From contig JANQOZ010000015.1 in the NCBI GenBank assembly GCA_028285525.1, positions 167,990 to 231,989 of the forward strand: a stretch of 64,000 nt of DNA, read 5' to 3'. The position numbers and the translations under genes were made by a program. The notes under the pieces are model-generated. The model was not told the origin of the DNA and did no database searches. It worked only from the letters and a program-made list of their open reading frames with translations. Below, one piece after another: positions 52,166 to 60,949 of the stretch. The stretch comes from Lysobacterales bacterium. Lineage in GTDB: Bacteria > Pseudomonadota > Gammaproteobacteria > Xanthomonadales > SZUA-38. Each line of letters opens with the position of its first letter. Positions within the stretch are counted from its first letter, which is position 1.

Positions 52166-52217
52166 GGACGAAAACACCGGGCGTTAATAACGAGCGCTAG
52201 TTTGCCTGAGCACGTTT

Positions 52218-52270
52218 GATTGATAAAATTGAAAGAATTCATTATTTCATTCGTTTTTTAAGAACGATTT
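52218..52270. promoter_or_regulatory. dabB/lysR intergenic control region with LysR-type candidate site
   Basis: GATTGATA (52218-52225), TTGAAAGAAT-N5-ATTTCA (52229-52249) and AGAACGATTT (52261-52270) lie between divergent starts. The middle element contains a TGAAA-N10-TTTCA dyad. The stretch is far more AT-rich than its surroundings. The same three elements stand before the IDH-like gene at 46343-46382. Confidence 0.55.
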
Positions 52271-52289
52271 TGCGGGGGCGGATAGAGCC

Positions 52290-53183
52290 TTGAGACTGAA
52301 TTACAACCATCTGCGCTATTTCTGGGCCGTGGCCCACAACGGCAATCTGACCCGCACCGCGGAACAGCTCCACGTCTCGCAGTCAGCGCTCTCGCTGCAG
52401 ATCCGCAAGCTCGAGCAGCAGCTGGGGCATGATCTGTTCGAACGTCGCGGCAAGCAGCTGTTGCTGACCGAAGCCGGCCGACTGACCCTCAGTCATGCGG
52501 ATGTGATATTCGCCAGTGGCGCAGAGCTGCTGAGCCAGATCCAGGGCCAGGCGCAGGGCGTCACCATGCTTCGGGTCGGCGTGATGTCGACGCTGTCGCG
52601 GAACTTTCAGGCGGAGTTTCTGCAGCCGATTCTGCGCCGGCCGGATGCGCGCGTGACGGTTCGATCCGGCGATCTGGCAAATCTGCTGGAGCAGCTTGAG
52701 GCCCATCGGCTGGACGTGATCCTGACCAACACCTCACCGCAACGGGACGCCGCGACCCCCTGGATCGTGCAGACGCTGGCCACGCAGCCGATCAGCCTGG
52801 TTGGTCATGCGGCGCGGCACCGCGATGGTGAATCGCTGGCAGAAACGGTTGGCCGGGAACCGGTGGTGGCGCCGACGCTGGAAACGACCATTCGCGGCGG
52901 CTTCGACGCGTTTTGTGAGCAGCACGGCGTGGCGCCGAACTTCGCGGCCGAGGTCGACGACATGGCGCTACTCAGGCTGCTGGCCAGACGTGACCAGGGC
53001 GTGGCGATCACGCCGGCTATTGTGGTGCAGGATGAGTTGCGTTCCGGCGAGCTGAAGGAGTTTGGTCAGTTCGAAGAGCTGCAGGAGAGCTTCACCGCCA
53101 TCACCCTGTCACGGCGTTTTCCTAATCCGCTGCTCGCAGAGCTGCTCGAAGCGTTTTCGCACAATCCGATCGGACAACACTAG
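52290..53183 (+). CDS. LysR family transcriptional regulator, probable regulator of dab genes
   Basis: 297 residues from a TTG start at 52290. N-terminal winged HTH (LNYNHLRYFWAVAHNGNLTR, then SQSALSLQIRKLEQQLGHDL, cut here for brevity), followed by a periplasmic-binding-like effector domain (LRVGVMSTLSRNFQAEFLQ, LDVILTNTSPQRD). The start LNYNHLRYFWAVAHNGN resembles the NhaR/CynR side of the family rather than CbbR. Divergence from dabB with a shared 125-base gap makes it the likely regulator of that operon and of itself. Confidence 0.9.
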   Translation: MRLNYNHLRYFWAVAHNGNLTRTAEQLHVSQSALSLQIRKLEQQLGHDLFERRGKQLLLTEAGRLTLSHADVIFASGAELLSQIQGQAQGVTMLRVGVMSTLSRNFQAEFLQPILRRPDARVTVRSGDLANLLEQLEAHRLDVILTNTSPQRDAATPWIVQTLATQPISLVGHAARHRDGESLAETVGREPVVAPTLETTIRGGFDAFCEQHGVAPNFAAEVDDMALLRLLARRDQGVAITPAIVVQDELRSGELKEFGQFEELQESFTAITLSRRFPNPLLAELLEAFSHNPIGQH

Positions 53184-53207
53184 AGGCGATCGTTTTCCCC
53201 AGCACCC

Positions 53208-55322
53208 TCAGCGGGAAGACAGGCTGCGTAGAAGCGCCTGGATATTCGGGTCCTCAGGGAAGGTATCCGCCAGCTTCTGCGCGTAGTGCCTCGCCGCGTC
53301 CCGGTCGCCGCCGTCTCTCAGCATGGTTGTCAGCGCCCAGCCAATATCCCGCTCGTCGGGAAAGCGCTCAAACGCCTCGCCCAGCAGCTTGAGCGCAGCC
53401 TTGGGCTGGCCGAGCGAGTTGAGCGCGACGCCCAGCACGTACACGAGCCGGGGGTTTTCGGGGGCCAATTCGACCGCTTGCTGGAGCGAGGTCAGCGCCG
53501 CCTGACGTCTGCCCTGGCGGACCAGAAACAGACCGTAGGCGTGATGGACCAACCCGAGCTTCGGCGCCACCTTGAGCGCGTACAGATAAGCGCTCTCCGC
53601 CGCGGCGACGTCCCCGAGGGCGCCTTCGAACTCGGCGAGCCTGACGCCGTTGAGCGGCTGCCACAGGCCAGACCGGAGACTGTTGCGGGCCTCCGTCGCG
53701 GCCCGCTCAAAGGCTTTCCTCGCGGTCTGAGGCAGCATCGACTGCTGCCCGGCAAAAGCCCTGGCCGCGGCGATGCGCACCGCCAGCATTGAATCACTAA
53801 GCGCCGCGATGCCGTTAAGGCCGCGCTCCTGCGGGGCCAGGTTCGGGAGCACGCCGAGCGCGGCAACTCGAAGCAGCGGGCTGCTGTTCACAAGCGCCTG
53901 GAAAATGGCCGTGCGATGCGTGGCTGAAAACGGCGGTGAGAGGAGCGACAGTGCTGTCGCTCGAGCGATCGCCGGATAGTGTTCCTCCCCCATGGCCGCA
54001 ACCAGCTGGTCATTGGCGTAGCCCGCGCGACCGGCCGCGATCGCCTGCCCATAGTGGTCTGAGCGTTCACCGGCGCCCGGAATGCGGAAGCTGTGGTCGC
54101 GGCGGGGATCCACGCCCATGTAGGTTCGCGCCGGCATGTGGCAGTCCACGCAGCGCTCGGGCGGCACCTTTGGATCCGGGGCGTGGTCGGCGTTCGCGAA
54201 CACCGCCGGCGCGTGACACTGGCTGCAGACCCCGCTTGGGTCACCGGCGGTTCTCAGTTTGCCGCTGTGAGGATTGTGGCAGTTGGTGCAGGTAACGCCC
54301 GCCGCATACATCGCGCTTTGTTTAAATGAACCGTAGACGTAAACCTCGTCCTGAATCCGACCATCCGGAAAATACAGCCCGTCCTCCAGCAGCGCGGGCA
54401 TGTGGGTAGCCGTCAACGGCTGCCCGTAGCGATAGGTCTCGGTGAGGACGCTGCGTCGGGCATGGCAGCGGCCGCAGGCCTCCGTTTGCTGGCGGCGGGC
54501 GGGGGGCTTGCTGCGCCGGGCGATGCCGTCGTCTGCGGTCATCAACCAGCGGGCTTCTGCCTGATCGTCGAGATCGAGTGCCAGACCCCAATCATCGTCG
54601 AAGCGGTTCCGCTCGGCCTGCTGCACGTGATCCGAGCCCGGGCCGTGGCACGCCTCGCAGCCGACCGAAACTTCAGAGAACCGCGTGTCGAAGCTGTCGG
54701 TTTCTGCGCGGTAGCCGACGGTCAGATTGGTGGAATGGCATTCGGCGCACATGCCGTTCCAGTTGGCGTTGGGGCCGAGCCAGTGCAGCTCGTCACCCGG
54801 TGGAGTCGGCTCATCGGGATACAGGTGATACCAGCGCTGTCCGCCGTCCGCGGCAGGGCGGCTGTCCCACGCAACCGTCAGCGCCTGCTTTCTGCCGCGG
54901 GGCGCGGTAATCAGGTACTGCTGGAGCGGGTAGACGCCAAACGTGTGGCTGACCTCATGACGCTGTTCCGGCCCGTCCTCGCTGGCGCTGAAGACCAGGA
55001 ACTTGCCGTCACTCTGCTCGAAGCGGAAGCGCTCGCCGAAGTGTTCAAAGCGTTGACCCGAAAAGTCACCGAGCACGGTGTCGGGTGTCGCGCGCTGCAT
55101 GGCGGCGAAGTGGTGGGACTCTCGCCATGCTTTGAAGGCCTGCTCGTGACAGGTTGCGCAGCGAGGACTGCCGATAAAGTCGGCAGCCAGCGAGCTGCCA
55201 GTTGCGGCCAACCCAAAGGCCAGCGCGAAGAGAATCCTCGAGAAGCCGGTTCGATGTGCGCTTTTGGCGCTGTCAGGTGGACGGGACAGACTGACGGGAC
55301 TGCTCGGGCCGAAGCTGATCAA
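53208..55322 (-). CDS. Exported seven-haem cytochrome c with TPR/HEAT-like C-terminal half
   Basis: 704 residues. Signal peptide region ILFALAFGLAATGSSLAAD. Haem sites in order: CATCH, CAECH, CEACH, CGRCH, CTNCH, CSQCH and CVDCH, all within residues ~55-400. Late sequence of the haem part (CHMPARTYMGVDPRRDHSFR) is shared with the cytochrome c-554/NrfA-like decaheme group. The second half is helical repeats (AESAYLYALKVAPKLGLVH, RQAALTSLQQAVELAPENPR). It likely moves electrons in the periplasm, perhaps in nitrogen or sulfur oxide metabolism, but no terminal enzyme adjoins. Its start lies 50 bases inside the DsbA-like gene, with which it is presumably co-transcribed. Confidence 0.86.
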   Translation of the reverse strand: MISFGPSSPVSLSRPPDSAKSAHRTGFSRILFALAFGLAATGSSLAADFIGSPRCATCHEQAFKAWRESHHFAAMQRATPDTVLGDFSGQRFEHFGERFRFEQSDGKFLVFSASEDGPEQRHEVSHTFGVYPLQQYLITAPRGRKQALTVAWDSRPAADGGQRWYHLYPDEPTPPGDELHWLGPNANWNGMCAECHSTNLTVGYRAETDSFDTRFSEVSVGCEACHGPGSDHVQQAERNRFDDDWGLALDLDDQAEARWLMTADDGIARRSKPPARRQQTEACGRCHARRSVLTETYRYGQPLTATHMPALLEDGLYFPDGRIQDEVYVYGSFKQSAMYAAGVTCTNCHNPHSGKLRTAGDPSGVCSQCHAPAVFANADHAPDPKVPPERCVDCHMPARTYMGVDPRRDHSFRIPGAGERSDHYGQAIAAGRAGYANDQLVAAMGEEHYPAIARATALSLLSPPFSATHRTAIFQALVNSSPLLRVAALGVLPNLAPQERGLNGIAALSDSMLAVRIAAARAFAGQQSMLPQTARKAFERAATEARNSLRSGLWQPLNGVRLAEFEGALGDVAAAESAYLYALKVAPKLGLVHHAYGLFLVRQGRRQAALTSLQQAVELAPENPRLVYVLGVALNSLGQPKAALKLLGEAFERFPDERDIGWALTTMLRDGGDRDAARHYAQKLADTFPEDPNIQALLRSLSSR

Positions 55323-55941
55323 TCATCTCCAGTAGTGCTTCCACCGGCTGGGCACCGCTCATGCCGGTTTGCTGGTCAAAGATGAACGTCGGGACGCCGG
55401 AGATGCCGATTTGGCGCGCCTGCTGGTCCAGCGCCCTGACCCGATCGATCAGCGCTGCGTCGTCCAGGATATTTTTGGCGGTTGCCTCGTCGAGGTTTCC
55501 TGCCGCCGCCAGCTCCAGCAGCGTCTGTTCATCCCCGATGTCTCTGGCATCAACAAAAAATGCCCTTAGCAGCGCTTCCTTCAGGGCGTTCTGCTGCTGC
55601 CAGTGGCCGTCCAGCGCGTGCAGCAGCGCGTGCCCCTTCAGCGTGTTCGGCTGGCGTTTGATCTCGCCAAACGCAAACGGAATCTCCAGCGCGTCACCCA
55701 CCTCTCTTAGTCGATCGACCATGCCCTGAATGCGGTCCGAGTCGCCAAATTTTTTTTTCCAGTGGGTTTCCCGGTCGACACCTTCCATCGGCATACCGGG
55801 GTTGAGCTGAAACGGCTGCCAGTGGCAGTCGAACGTCACGTCGGGCCGCTGTGCCATAGCGGCCTCCAGATGCCGTTTGCCGACATAGCACCACGGGCAG
55901 ACCGTGTCGGACACAATATCGATGCGGAGAGGATCGCTCAT
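55273..55941 (-). CDS. DsbA family (FrnE-like) thiol oxidoreductase
   Basis: 222 residues without a signal peptide. The thioredoxin-fold start IDIVSDTVCPWCYVGKRHLE has the CPWC active site, and GISGVPTFIFDQQTGMSGAQ has the cis-Pro loop and the family ending. FrnE and 2-hydroxychromene-2-carboxylate isomerase relatives act in the cytoplasm as thiol oxidoreductases, isomerases or in polyketide pathways. Here the neighbour is a multi-haem cytochrome gene, but the predicted cytosolic location speaks against a direct role in haem attachment. Confidence 0.9.
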   Translation of the reverse strand: MSDPLRIDIVSDTVCPWCYVGKRHLEAAMAQRPDVTFDCHWQPFQLNPGMPMEGVDRETHWKKKFGDSDRIQGMVDRLREVGDALEIPFAFGEIKRQPNTLKGHALLHALDGHWQQQNALKEALLRAFFVDARDIGDEQTLLELAAAGNLDEATAKNILDDAALIDRVRALDQQARQIGISGVPTFIFDQQTGMSGAQPVEALLEMIDQLRPEQSRQSVPST

Positions 55942-56024
55942 AAAAGACCGACGAACTTCGTCTCAGTTGGGGTGCTCCAGTCTCGCGGCAATCGAGGGCA
56001 AAAGCAAAGGTGCCTTGTCGCCGC

Positions 56025-57377
56025 TCAGAAGGTGAGGGTAAAGACCGCGCCGCCCTCGGGAGCTTGCGCGTGCTGGATATAGCCTCCGTGGGCGGTCATC
56101 ACCTGACGGGCGAGAGCCAGCCCCACACCGGAGCCGTCGCTTCGCGTCGTGAAGAACGGCACGAACACCTTCTGCGCCAGCTCCTCCGGCACGCCGGGCC
56201 CGTTGTCGGCCACCTCGATCGCAACGTTGCCCCGGCGGTTGAGGGTCCCGCTCAGCCTGATGACCGGCTGGGCCACGTCAACCGTTGCCTGGCGGGCGTT
56301 GCGGAGCATGTTGAGCAGTACCGGCTCGAGCAGCACCCGGTCCGCCTGAACCTCCAGGCCAGGCGGTTCGATAGACACCTGAATTTCCGGGCCGCCGTCG
56401 CCGCTCTCCGCCAGCGCCAGCGGCCGCACCGACTCGAACAGTTCGGCGACCGACACGCGCTCTTTCTCCGCCGGCGCCAGGCGCGACACCTCGCGATAGT
56501 TTTCGACAAACTGCACCAGGCTCTCGGAGCGGCGGGCCATGGTGGCGACCGCGTCACGCAGGTCCACAAGGTCCTCGTGCACCTCCGAGGATTCATCTGT
56601 TCTGGTTAGCACGTCTGAGACCAGGTCATTGGCGGTCGACGCCAGCGACGTGATCGGCGTGATCGAGTTCATGATCTCGTGGGTCAGCACATTGACGAGG
56701 TCCTGCCACGCTTCCGCCTGGTTGGTGTTCAGCTCGCTTTGAATGTCCTGTAGCGAGATCAGCCGCTGTCGTTCTCCGGCGACGACGACTTCTGTCGTGG
56801 CCAGGGCAAGGCGGTAGTCGACGCCCTCGACCTCAAACGACACCAGCTCGCGTTTCCCCGGCACCGCCTCCTCCACAGATTTCTGGAACCCGAGGCCGAA
56901 GTCTCCCAGGTCGGAGATCCGGGTTACCTGGGTGGCCCCGAACAGACGCCTGGCTGCGTTGTTCTGCAGCGTGATACTGCGGTCGGAGTGCACGGTGAGC
57001 AGCGGCACCGGAATGTGGTCGATCAGGGCCCGGAGTCGGCGCAGCTCGGTCTCGCGGTTTTCCCGCTGAGCGAAGATGCGGTCGAGAATGTCGGTGAAGG
57101 TCTGCGACAGCTCGCCGAATCCGGTTCCGATATCGTTGAGCTGAAACCGCTGGGAGTAGTCGGCATAGCGCGCCGCGTCGAGAAACCTGGCCACCTCGCG
57201 GTTCGTTCGGCCCACAAACCACCAGAGCTCCGCCGCCGTCAGGCCCGTCACCCCCAGCGCGATGGCGGTGGCGCTGTGCAGGCCGGGCTGCATAAAGAGC
57301 CAGAGGCTGGTGCCGATCGCAAGCGCGACCACGATCAACCGCAGCGCCAGGAATAGTGAATAGCTTCTATAGACCAT
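56025..57377 (-). CDS. Membrane histidine kinase (NtrY-like) of a sigma54 two-component pair
   Basis: 450 residues from the ATG at 57377, overlapping the end of the regulator gene by 11 bases. Two membrane helices (LFLALRLIVVALAIGTSLWL, then AIALGVTGLTAAELWWFVG), a HAMP-like linker, a PAS-like domain (IDHIPVPLLTVHSDRSITLQ), the phosphoacceptor box VLTHEIMNSITPI, and an HATPase domain (ADNGPGVPEE, FFTTRSDGSGVGLALARQV). It should phosphorylate the NtrC-type regulator encoded directly upstream. The short periplasmic loop suggests sensing at or within the membrane, which suits an export system acting on membrane-active compounds. Confidence 0.9.
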   Translation of the reverse strand: MVYRSYSLFLALRLIVVALAIGTSLWLFMQPGLHSATAIALGVTGLTAAELWWFVGRTNREVARFLDAARYADYSQRFQLNDIGTGFGELSQTFTDILDRIFAQRENRETELRRLRALIDHIPVPLLTVHSDRSITLQNNAARRLFGATQVTRISDLGDFGLGFQKSVEEAVPGKRELVSFEVEGVDYRLALATTEVVVAGERQRLISLQDIQSELNTNQAEAWQDLVNVLTHEIMNSITPITSLASTANDLVSDVLTRTDESSEVHEDLVDLRDAVATMARRSESLVQFVENYREVSRLAPAEKERVSVAELFESVRPLALAESGDGGPEIQVSIEPPGLEVQADRVLLEPVLLNMLRNARQATVDVAQPVIRLSGTLNRRGNVAIEVADNGPGVPEELAQKVFVPFFTTRSDGSGVGLALARQVMTAHGGYIQHAQAPEGGAVFTLTF

Positions 57378-58734
57378 GTTTTTCCATGCGGCGATAGAGG
57401 GATGCACGGGTCAAACCCAGCTCGCGCGCTGCGCGGGAGATGTTGAAGCTGTGCTTTCGCAGGGCCCGCTGGACCGTTTCTTTCTCCAGCTCGTCCAGAT
57501 TGAGCTCATCATCCTCGGCGGGCTGCGGGGTTTGTTCGCGCCGCACGGGCAGATCTTCCGGCTGGATCACGCTGTCGCCTGCGAGAATGACCGCGCGTTC
57601 CACGGCGTGGCGCAGCGCGCGCACGTTGCCGGGCCAGGGATCTTCCTGGAGAACCTGCTGAGCGCTCGACGAAAATCCGGAGATGTCCCGTCCGTAGCGG
57701 CGCGCGTAGTGCGCCAGATAATGATCGGCGATTGGGAGAATGTCGGAAGGCCGCTCCCGCAGCGGCGGCACCGTGACCTCCACCGTGTTGAGCCGAAACA
57801 GGAGGTCCTGGCGAAACCGGCTTTCATCGTGAAGTTCGGCGATCGGCAGGTTGGTTGCTGCAATCACGCGGACGTCCACCGACTGGGAATGATCGCTTCC
57901 CACCGGCGTCACTTTCCTCTGCTCGAGCGCGCTCAAGAGCTTGGACTGCAGCGTCAGCGGGAGATTGCCCACCTCGTCAAGGAACAGCGTGCCTCCGCTG
58001 GCCGCCTGGAACCGGCCGAGCCGATCGCTGGTAGCGCCGGTAAACGCCCCCTTTTTGTGCCCGAACAGCTCTGACTCGAACAACGACTCGGTGATCGACC
58101 CAAGGTCGACGGCCATGAACACCTGGTCAGCCCGGGCGGACAATCGATGCAGCTCCCGGGCGACGAGCTCTTTGCCGGTGCCGTTCTCCCCTAGGACCAG
58201 GACGTTCGCGTCCGTGGGCGCGGCACGCTCAATGACCCACAGGACGGAACGCAGGGCCGGCGAATCGCCGATGATGGTCTGCGGTTTCACCGTGGCGTCC
58301 TTCAGGGCGCGATTGGCCTGACGCAACGACTCGGTCTCGATCCGGCTGCGGTGGAGCTTCACGGCGGCCGAGAGCGTTGCTACCACTTTCTCGTTTTGCC
58401 AGGGCTTGGCCACAAAGTCGGTGGCGCCCCGTTTCATCGCCTCCACCGCGTTATCAACGTTGCCGTGGGCCGTGATCATGACCACAACCAGCTTCGGGTC
58501 CTGCTCCTGGATTCGCGACAGCCAGGTGAGGCCCTGGTGGCCGCTCGACTCGCCGGGACCGAAGTTCATGTCGAGCAGCACCGCGTTAAAGGTGTGACCG
58601 TTCAGGAGTTCGGGAATCTGAGCAGGGTCGCTGCAGGTCACAACTTCCGCGAAGTGCCGCCGCAGCAGCAGCCGACCGGCGGTAAGAATGTCCTCATCGT
58701 CGTCAACAATCAGAATGGAGCCGCTTTTGTCCAT
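57367..58734 (-). CDS. NtrC family sigma54-dependent response regulator
   Basis: 455 residues from the ATG at 58734, where the receiver begins (SILIVDDDEDIL); the open frame upstream of it is not typical. Receiver with phosphoacceptor Asp in VLLDMNFGP and Lys in FVAKPW; AAA+ domain with Walker A GENGTGKE, the sigma54-contact loop GAFTGA, and Walker B LFLDEVG; and a Fis-type HTH at the end (FNISRAARELGLTRASLYRR). Such proteins activate -24/-12 promoters after phosphorylation. A matching promoter and dyad lie between this gene and the divergent exporter operon (58735-58892), so its target is visible in the sequence. Confidence 0.95.
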   Translation of the reverse strand: MDKSGSILIVDDDEDILTAGRLLLRRHFAEVVTCSDPAQIPELLNGHTFNAVLLDMNFGPGESSGHQGLTWLSRIQEQDPKLVVVMITAHGNVDNAVEAMKRGATDFVAKPWQNEKVVATLSAAVKLHRSRIETESLRQANRALKDATVKPQTIIGDSPALRSVLWVIERAAPTDANVLVLGENGTGKELVARELHRLSARADQVFMAVDLGSITESLFESELFGHKKGAFTGATSDRLGRFQAASGGTLFLDEVGNLPLTLQSKLLSALEQRKVTPVGSDHSQSVDVRVIAATNLPIAELHDESRFRQDLLFRLNTVEVTVPPLRERPSDILPIADHYLAHYARRYGRDISGFSSSAQQVLQEDPWPGNVRALRHAVERAVILAGDSVIQPEDLPVRREQTPQPAEDDELNLDELEKETVQRALRKHSFNISRAARELGLTRASLYRRMEKHGL

Positions 58735-58752
58735 GGATCCCGCCGCGAAAAC

Positions 58753-58768
58753 TGTCCGAAATCGTACA
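58753..58768. promoter_or_regulatory. Candidate enhancer site for the NtrC-type regulator
   Basis: TGTCCGAAATCGTACA is an imperfect dyad of the TGT-N10-ACA form (12 of 16 positions symmetric), about 80 bases upstream of the -24 element. It overlaps a longer inverted repeat, AAAACTGT (58748-58755) and ACAGTTTT (58788-58795). Placement close to the regulator start would also allow autoregulation. Confidence 0.55.
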
Positions 58769-58840
58769 CAAGAGTGAACGCAGGCGCACAGTTTTAGTTT
58801 CCGGGCCGGCAGTGCGATCAATAAAAACAATAAGTTAGAG

Positions 58841-58857
58841 TTGGCATGCGCTTTGCT
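58841..58857 (+). promoter_or_regulatory. Sigma54 (-24/-12) promoter of the HlyD-ABC exporter operon
   Basis: TTGGCATGCGCTTTGCT has the invariant GG at 58843-58844 and GC at 58855-58856, exactly ten bases apart, inside TGGCA and TTGCT half-sites. It is in the only sensible place for it: between an NtrC-type activator gene and the operon start 35 bases downstream. Confidence 0.85.
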
Positions 58858-58892
58858 TTGACTTAGCCAGAATCAGCCGACGGGAAACCACG

Positions 58893-60206
58893 TTGACCAC
58901 AATCAGCCACATAGCCGATTCGCCGAGCCAGGCGACCGTCAGCATCTCAGGTCAGGGGATGGACCGGGTTGTCGCCCCAAAAACATCAAAGCTGAAGCTG
59001 TTGGGCGTTGCTGCCATCGTCGCGGCGATCGCGGCGTTTGCCTGGTGGCTGGTAGGCGTCGTGACGGGCGGTCGAAGCCTCAGCGTCGACACACAGCGCG
59101 TGATTATTTCCCCGGTCACCGTCGGCACGTTCGAAGACTTCATTCCGCTGCGCGGTCGTCTGGTGCCCCGCAGCACCATCTACCTCGACGCGATTGAGGG
59201 GGGACGGGTTGAACAGGTGCTGGTTGAGGATGGCGCGCTTGTCGAAGCCGGACAGCCGATTGCCGAACTGTCCAACACCAATCTTCAGCTTGAGGTGCTC
59301 AGCCGCGACGCGGCGGTGACCGAGCAGCTCAACAATATGCGCACGATCGAGCTGCAGCTTGAGCAGAACCGGCTGAACCACAAACGCAATCTGGTGGAAA
59401 TCGACTATCAGATCGTTCGTCTGGGTCGGAGCATCGAGCGACAGCAGGATCTGGTAACCAAGAGTCTGGTTTCCCAATCCACGCTTGATGACCTTCAGGA
59501 CGAGCTGACCTATTTCGAGAATCGCCGGGCGGTGACGCTGGAAAGTCAGGCTACGGATGCCCGGCTCCAGGAGGCTCAGCTGGCGCAGCTGAAAGAGTCC
59601 GGGGAATCCCTGAAGGCCAGCCTGGACTTCGCCCGCAAGAATCTCGATGACCTCAAGGTCAGGGCGCCGGTCGCCGGCAAGCTCTCCGGCTTCAACATCG
59701 AAATTGGCCAGTCGATAGCGCGGGGTGGCCGGCTGGGTCAGATCGACGACCCCGATTCATTTAAGGTCAATGCCCGGATTGATGAGTTTTACCTGTCGCG
59801 CGTCGACCTGGAGCAGGTTGCCCTGGTCGACCACAAGAACCGCGACTACGAGTTGCGGATCGCCAAGATCTATCCACAGGTGAACAACGGTCAGTTCGAG
59901 GTTGATCTGACCTTCGACGAGGAGCCAACCGGGCTCCGGCGCGGACAGACGCTGCAGCTCCGCCTCACGCTTGGCGACAACTCCGAGGCGCTGCTGATCC
60001 CCAACGGTTCGTTCTATCAAGAGACCGGTGGTAGCTGGGTCTTCGTAGTGTCGCCGGATCAAAGTGAGGCGGTACGCCGAAGCGTCCGGCTCGGCCGCCG
60101 CAACACCGATTTTATTGAGGTCCTCGACGGATTGGAGGCTGGTGAGCGCGTGGTGACCTCACCCTACACCAGCTACGTCGATATGGATCGCCTGACTCTC
60201 AACTAA
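58893..60206 (+). CDS. HlyD/MacA-type periplasmic adaptor of ABC exporter
   Basis: 437 residues from a TTG at 58893; an ATG at 58959 would remove 22 residues and leave the membrane anchor intact. One membrane helix (about 33-55, LLGVAAIVAAIAAFAWWLVG), then a beta-barrel/lipoyl domain (LVEDGALVEAGQPIAELSNT), a long coiled coil (about 130-245), lipoyl return (LKVRAPVAGKLSGFNIEIG), and the outer beta domain ending YVDMDRLTL. It links the inner-membrane FtsX permease to an outer-membrane tunnel; no TolC homologue gene is in the window. First gene of the sigma54-controlled operon, 11 bases ahead of the ATPase gene. Confidence 0.9.
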   Translation: MTTISHIADSPSQATVSISGQGMDRVVAPKTSKLKLLGVAAIVAAIAAFAWWLVGVVTGGRSLSVDTQRVIISPVTVGTFEDFIPLRGRLVPRSTIYLDAIEGGRVEQVLVEDGALVEAGQPIAELSNTNLQLEVLSRDAAVTEQLNNMRTIELQLEQNRLNHKRNLVEIDYQIVRLGRSIERQQDLVTKSLVSQSTLDDLQDELTYFENRRAVTLESQATDARLQEAQLAQLKESGESLKASLDFARKNLDDLKVRAPVAGKLSGFNIEIGQSIARGGRLGQIDDPDSFKVNARIDEFYLSRVDLEQVALVDHKNRDYELRIAKIYPQVNNGQFEVDLTFDEEPTGLRRGQTLQLRLTLGDNSEALLIPNGSFYQETGGSWVFVVSPDQSEAVRRSVRLGRRNTDFIEVLDGLEAGERVVTSPYTSYVDMDRLTLN

Positions 60207-60217
60207 GGGAAACGCTC

Positions 60218-60898
60218 ATGCTTAAGCTGCACGACCTCTACAAGATTTACCGTACGGATGAGGTGGAAACCGTCGCCCTCAACGGCGTCAATATCGAGAT
60301 CGATCAGGGCGATTTTGTGGCCATCATGGGTCCATCCGGCTGCGGTAAATCGACGCTGCTGAACATCATCGGGCTACTCGATAACCCCTCCAGCGGTGAC
60401 TATTTCTTTTTTGACGAAAACGTCGCCGGCTACAACGAGTCGAAGCGCAGTGATATCCGCAAGCGCAACATCGGCTTCATTTTTCAGAGCTTCAATCTGA
60501 TTGATGAGCTCAACGTGGCGGAGAACATCGAGCTGGCGTTGCTCTACCAGAAGATCCCCGCCGCGGAGCGTCGGCGTCGGGTGAACGAGGCCATGGACCG
60601 TATGGGTATCGGGCATCGGGCGAAACACATGCCGGGGCAGCTTTCCGGCGGTCAGCAGCAGCGGGTAGCCGTGGCCCGCGCAGTGGTCGTCAATCAATCG
60701 CTGATCCTGGCGGACGAGCCCACCGGCAACCTCGACTCGGCTCACGGTCAGGAGGTGATGGAACTGCTGCGGTCGCTGAACAACGAAGGCACAACCATCG
60801 TGATGGTGACCCACTCGGCGACCCACGCCGACTACGCCAAGCGAACCGTGAATCTGTTTGACGGACACGTGGTCACCGACGCCATGCGGGCTGCCTGA
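60218..60898 (+). CDS. ABC transporter ATP-binding protein (MacB/LolD type)
   Basis: 226 residues, with GGGAAACG before the ATG. Walker A GPSGCGKST, Q-loop FIFQSFNLIDELNVAENI, signature LSGGQQQR, Walker B LILADEPTGNLDS and H-loop VTHSATHADYA are all intact. It powers the FtsX-like permease encoded next. The NLIDELNVAENIELALLY segment is typical of the MacB/LolD subfamily involved in export of peptides, lipoproteins or antimicrobials. Substrate unknown. Confidence 0.95.
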   Translation: MLKLHDLYKIYRTDEVETVALNGVNIEIDQGDFVAIMGPSGCGKSTLLNIIGLLDNPSSGDYFFFDENVAGYNESKRSDIRKRNIGFIFQSFNLIDELNVAENIELALLYQKIPAAERRRRVNEAMDRMGIGHRAKHMPGQLSGGQQQRVAVARAVVVNQSLILADEPTGNLDSAHGQEVMELLRSLNNEGTTIVMVTHSATHADYAKRTVNLFDGHVVTDAMRAA

Positions 60899-60949
60899 CC
60901 GCACCCGCAGATTTGCCGCCTTCGATTACGAGTTAAAGGACACCGCCTG

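Noticed and set aside
58735..58830. Longer start for the NtrC-type regulator
   Set aside because: The receiver domain begins at the ATG at 58734, and the extension would run over the enhancer dyad.
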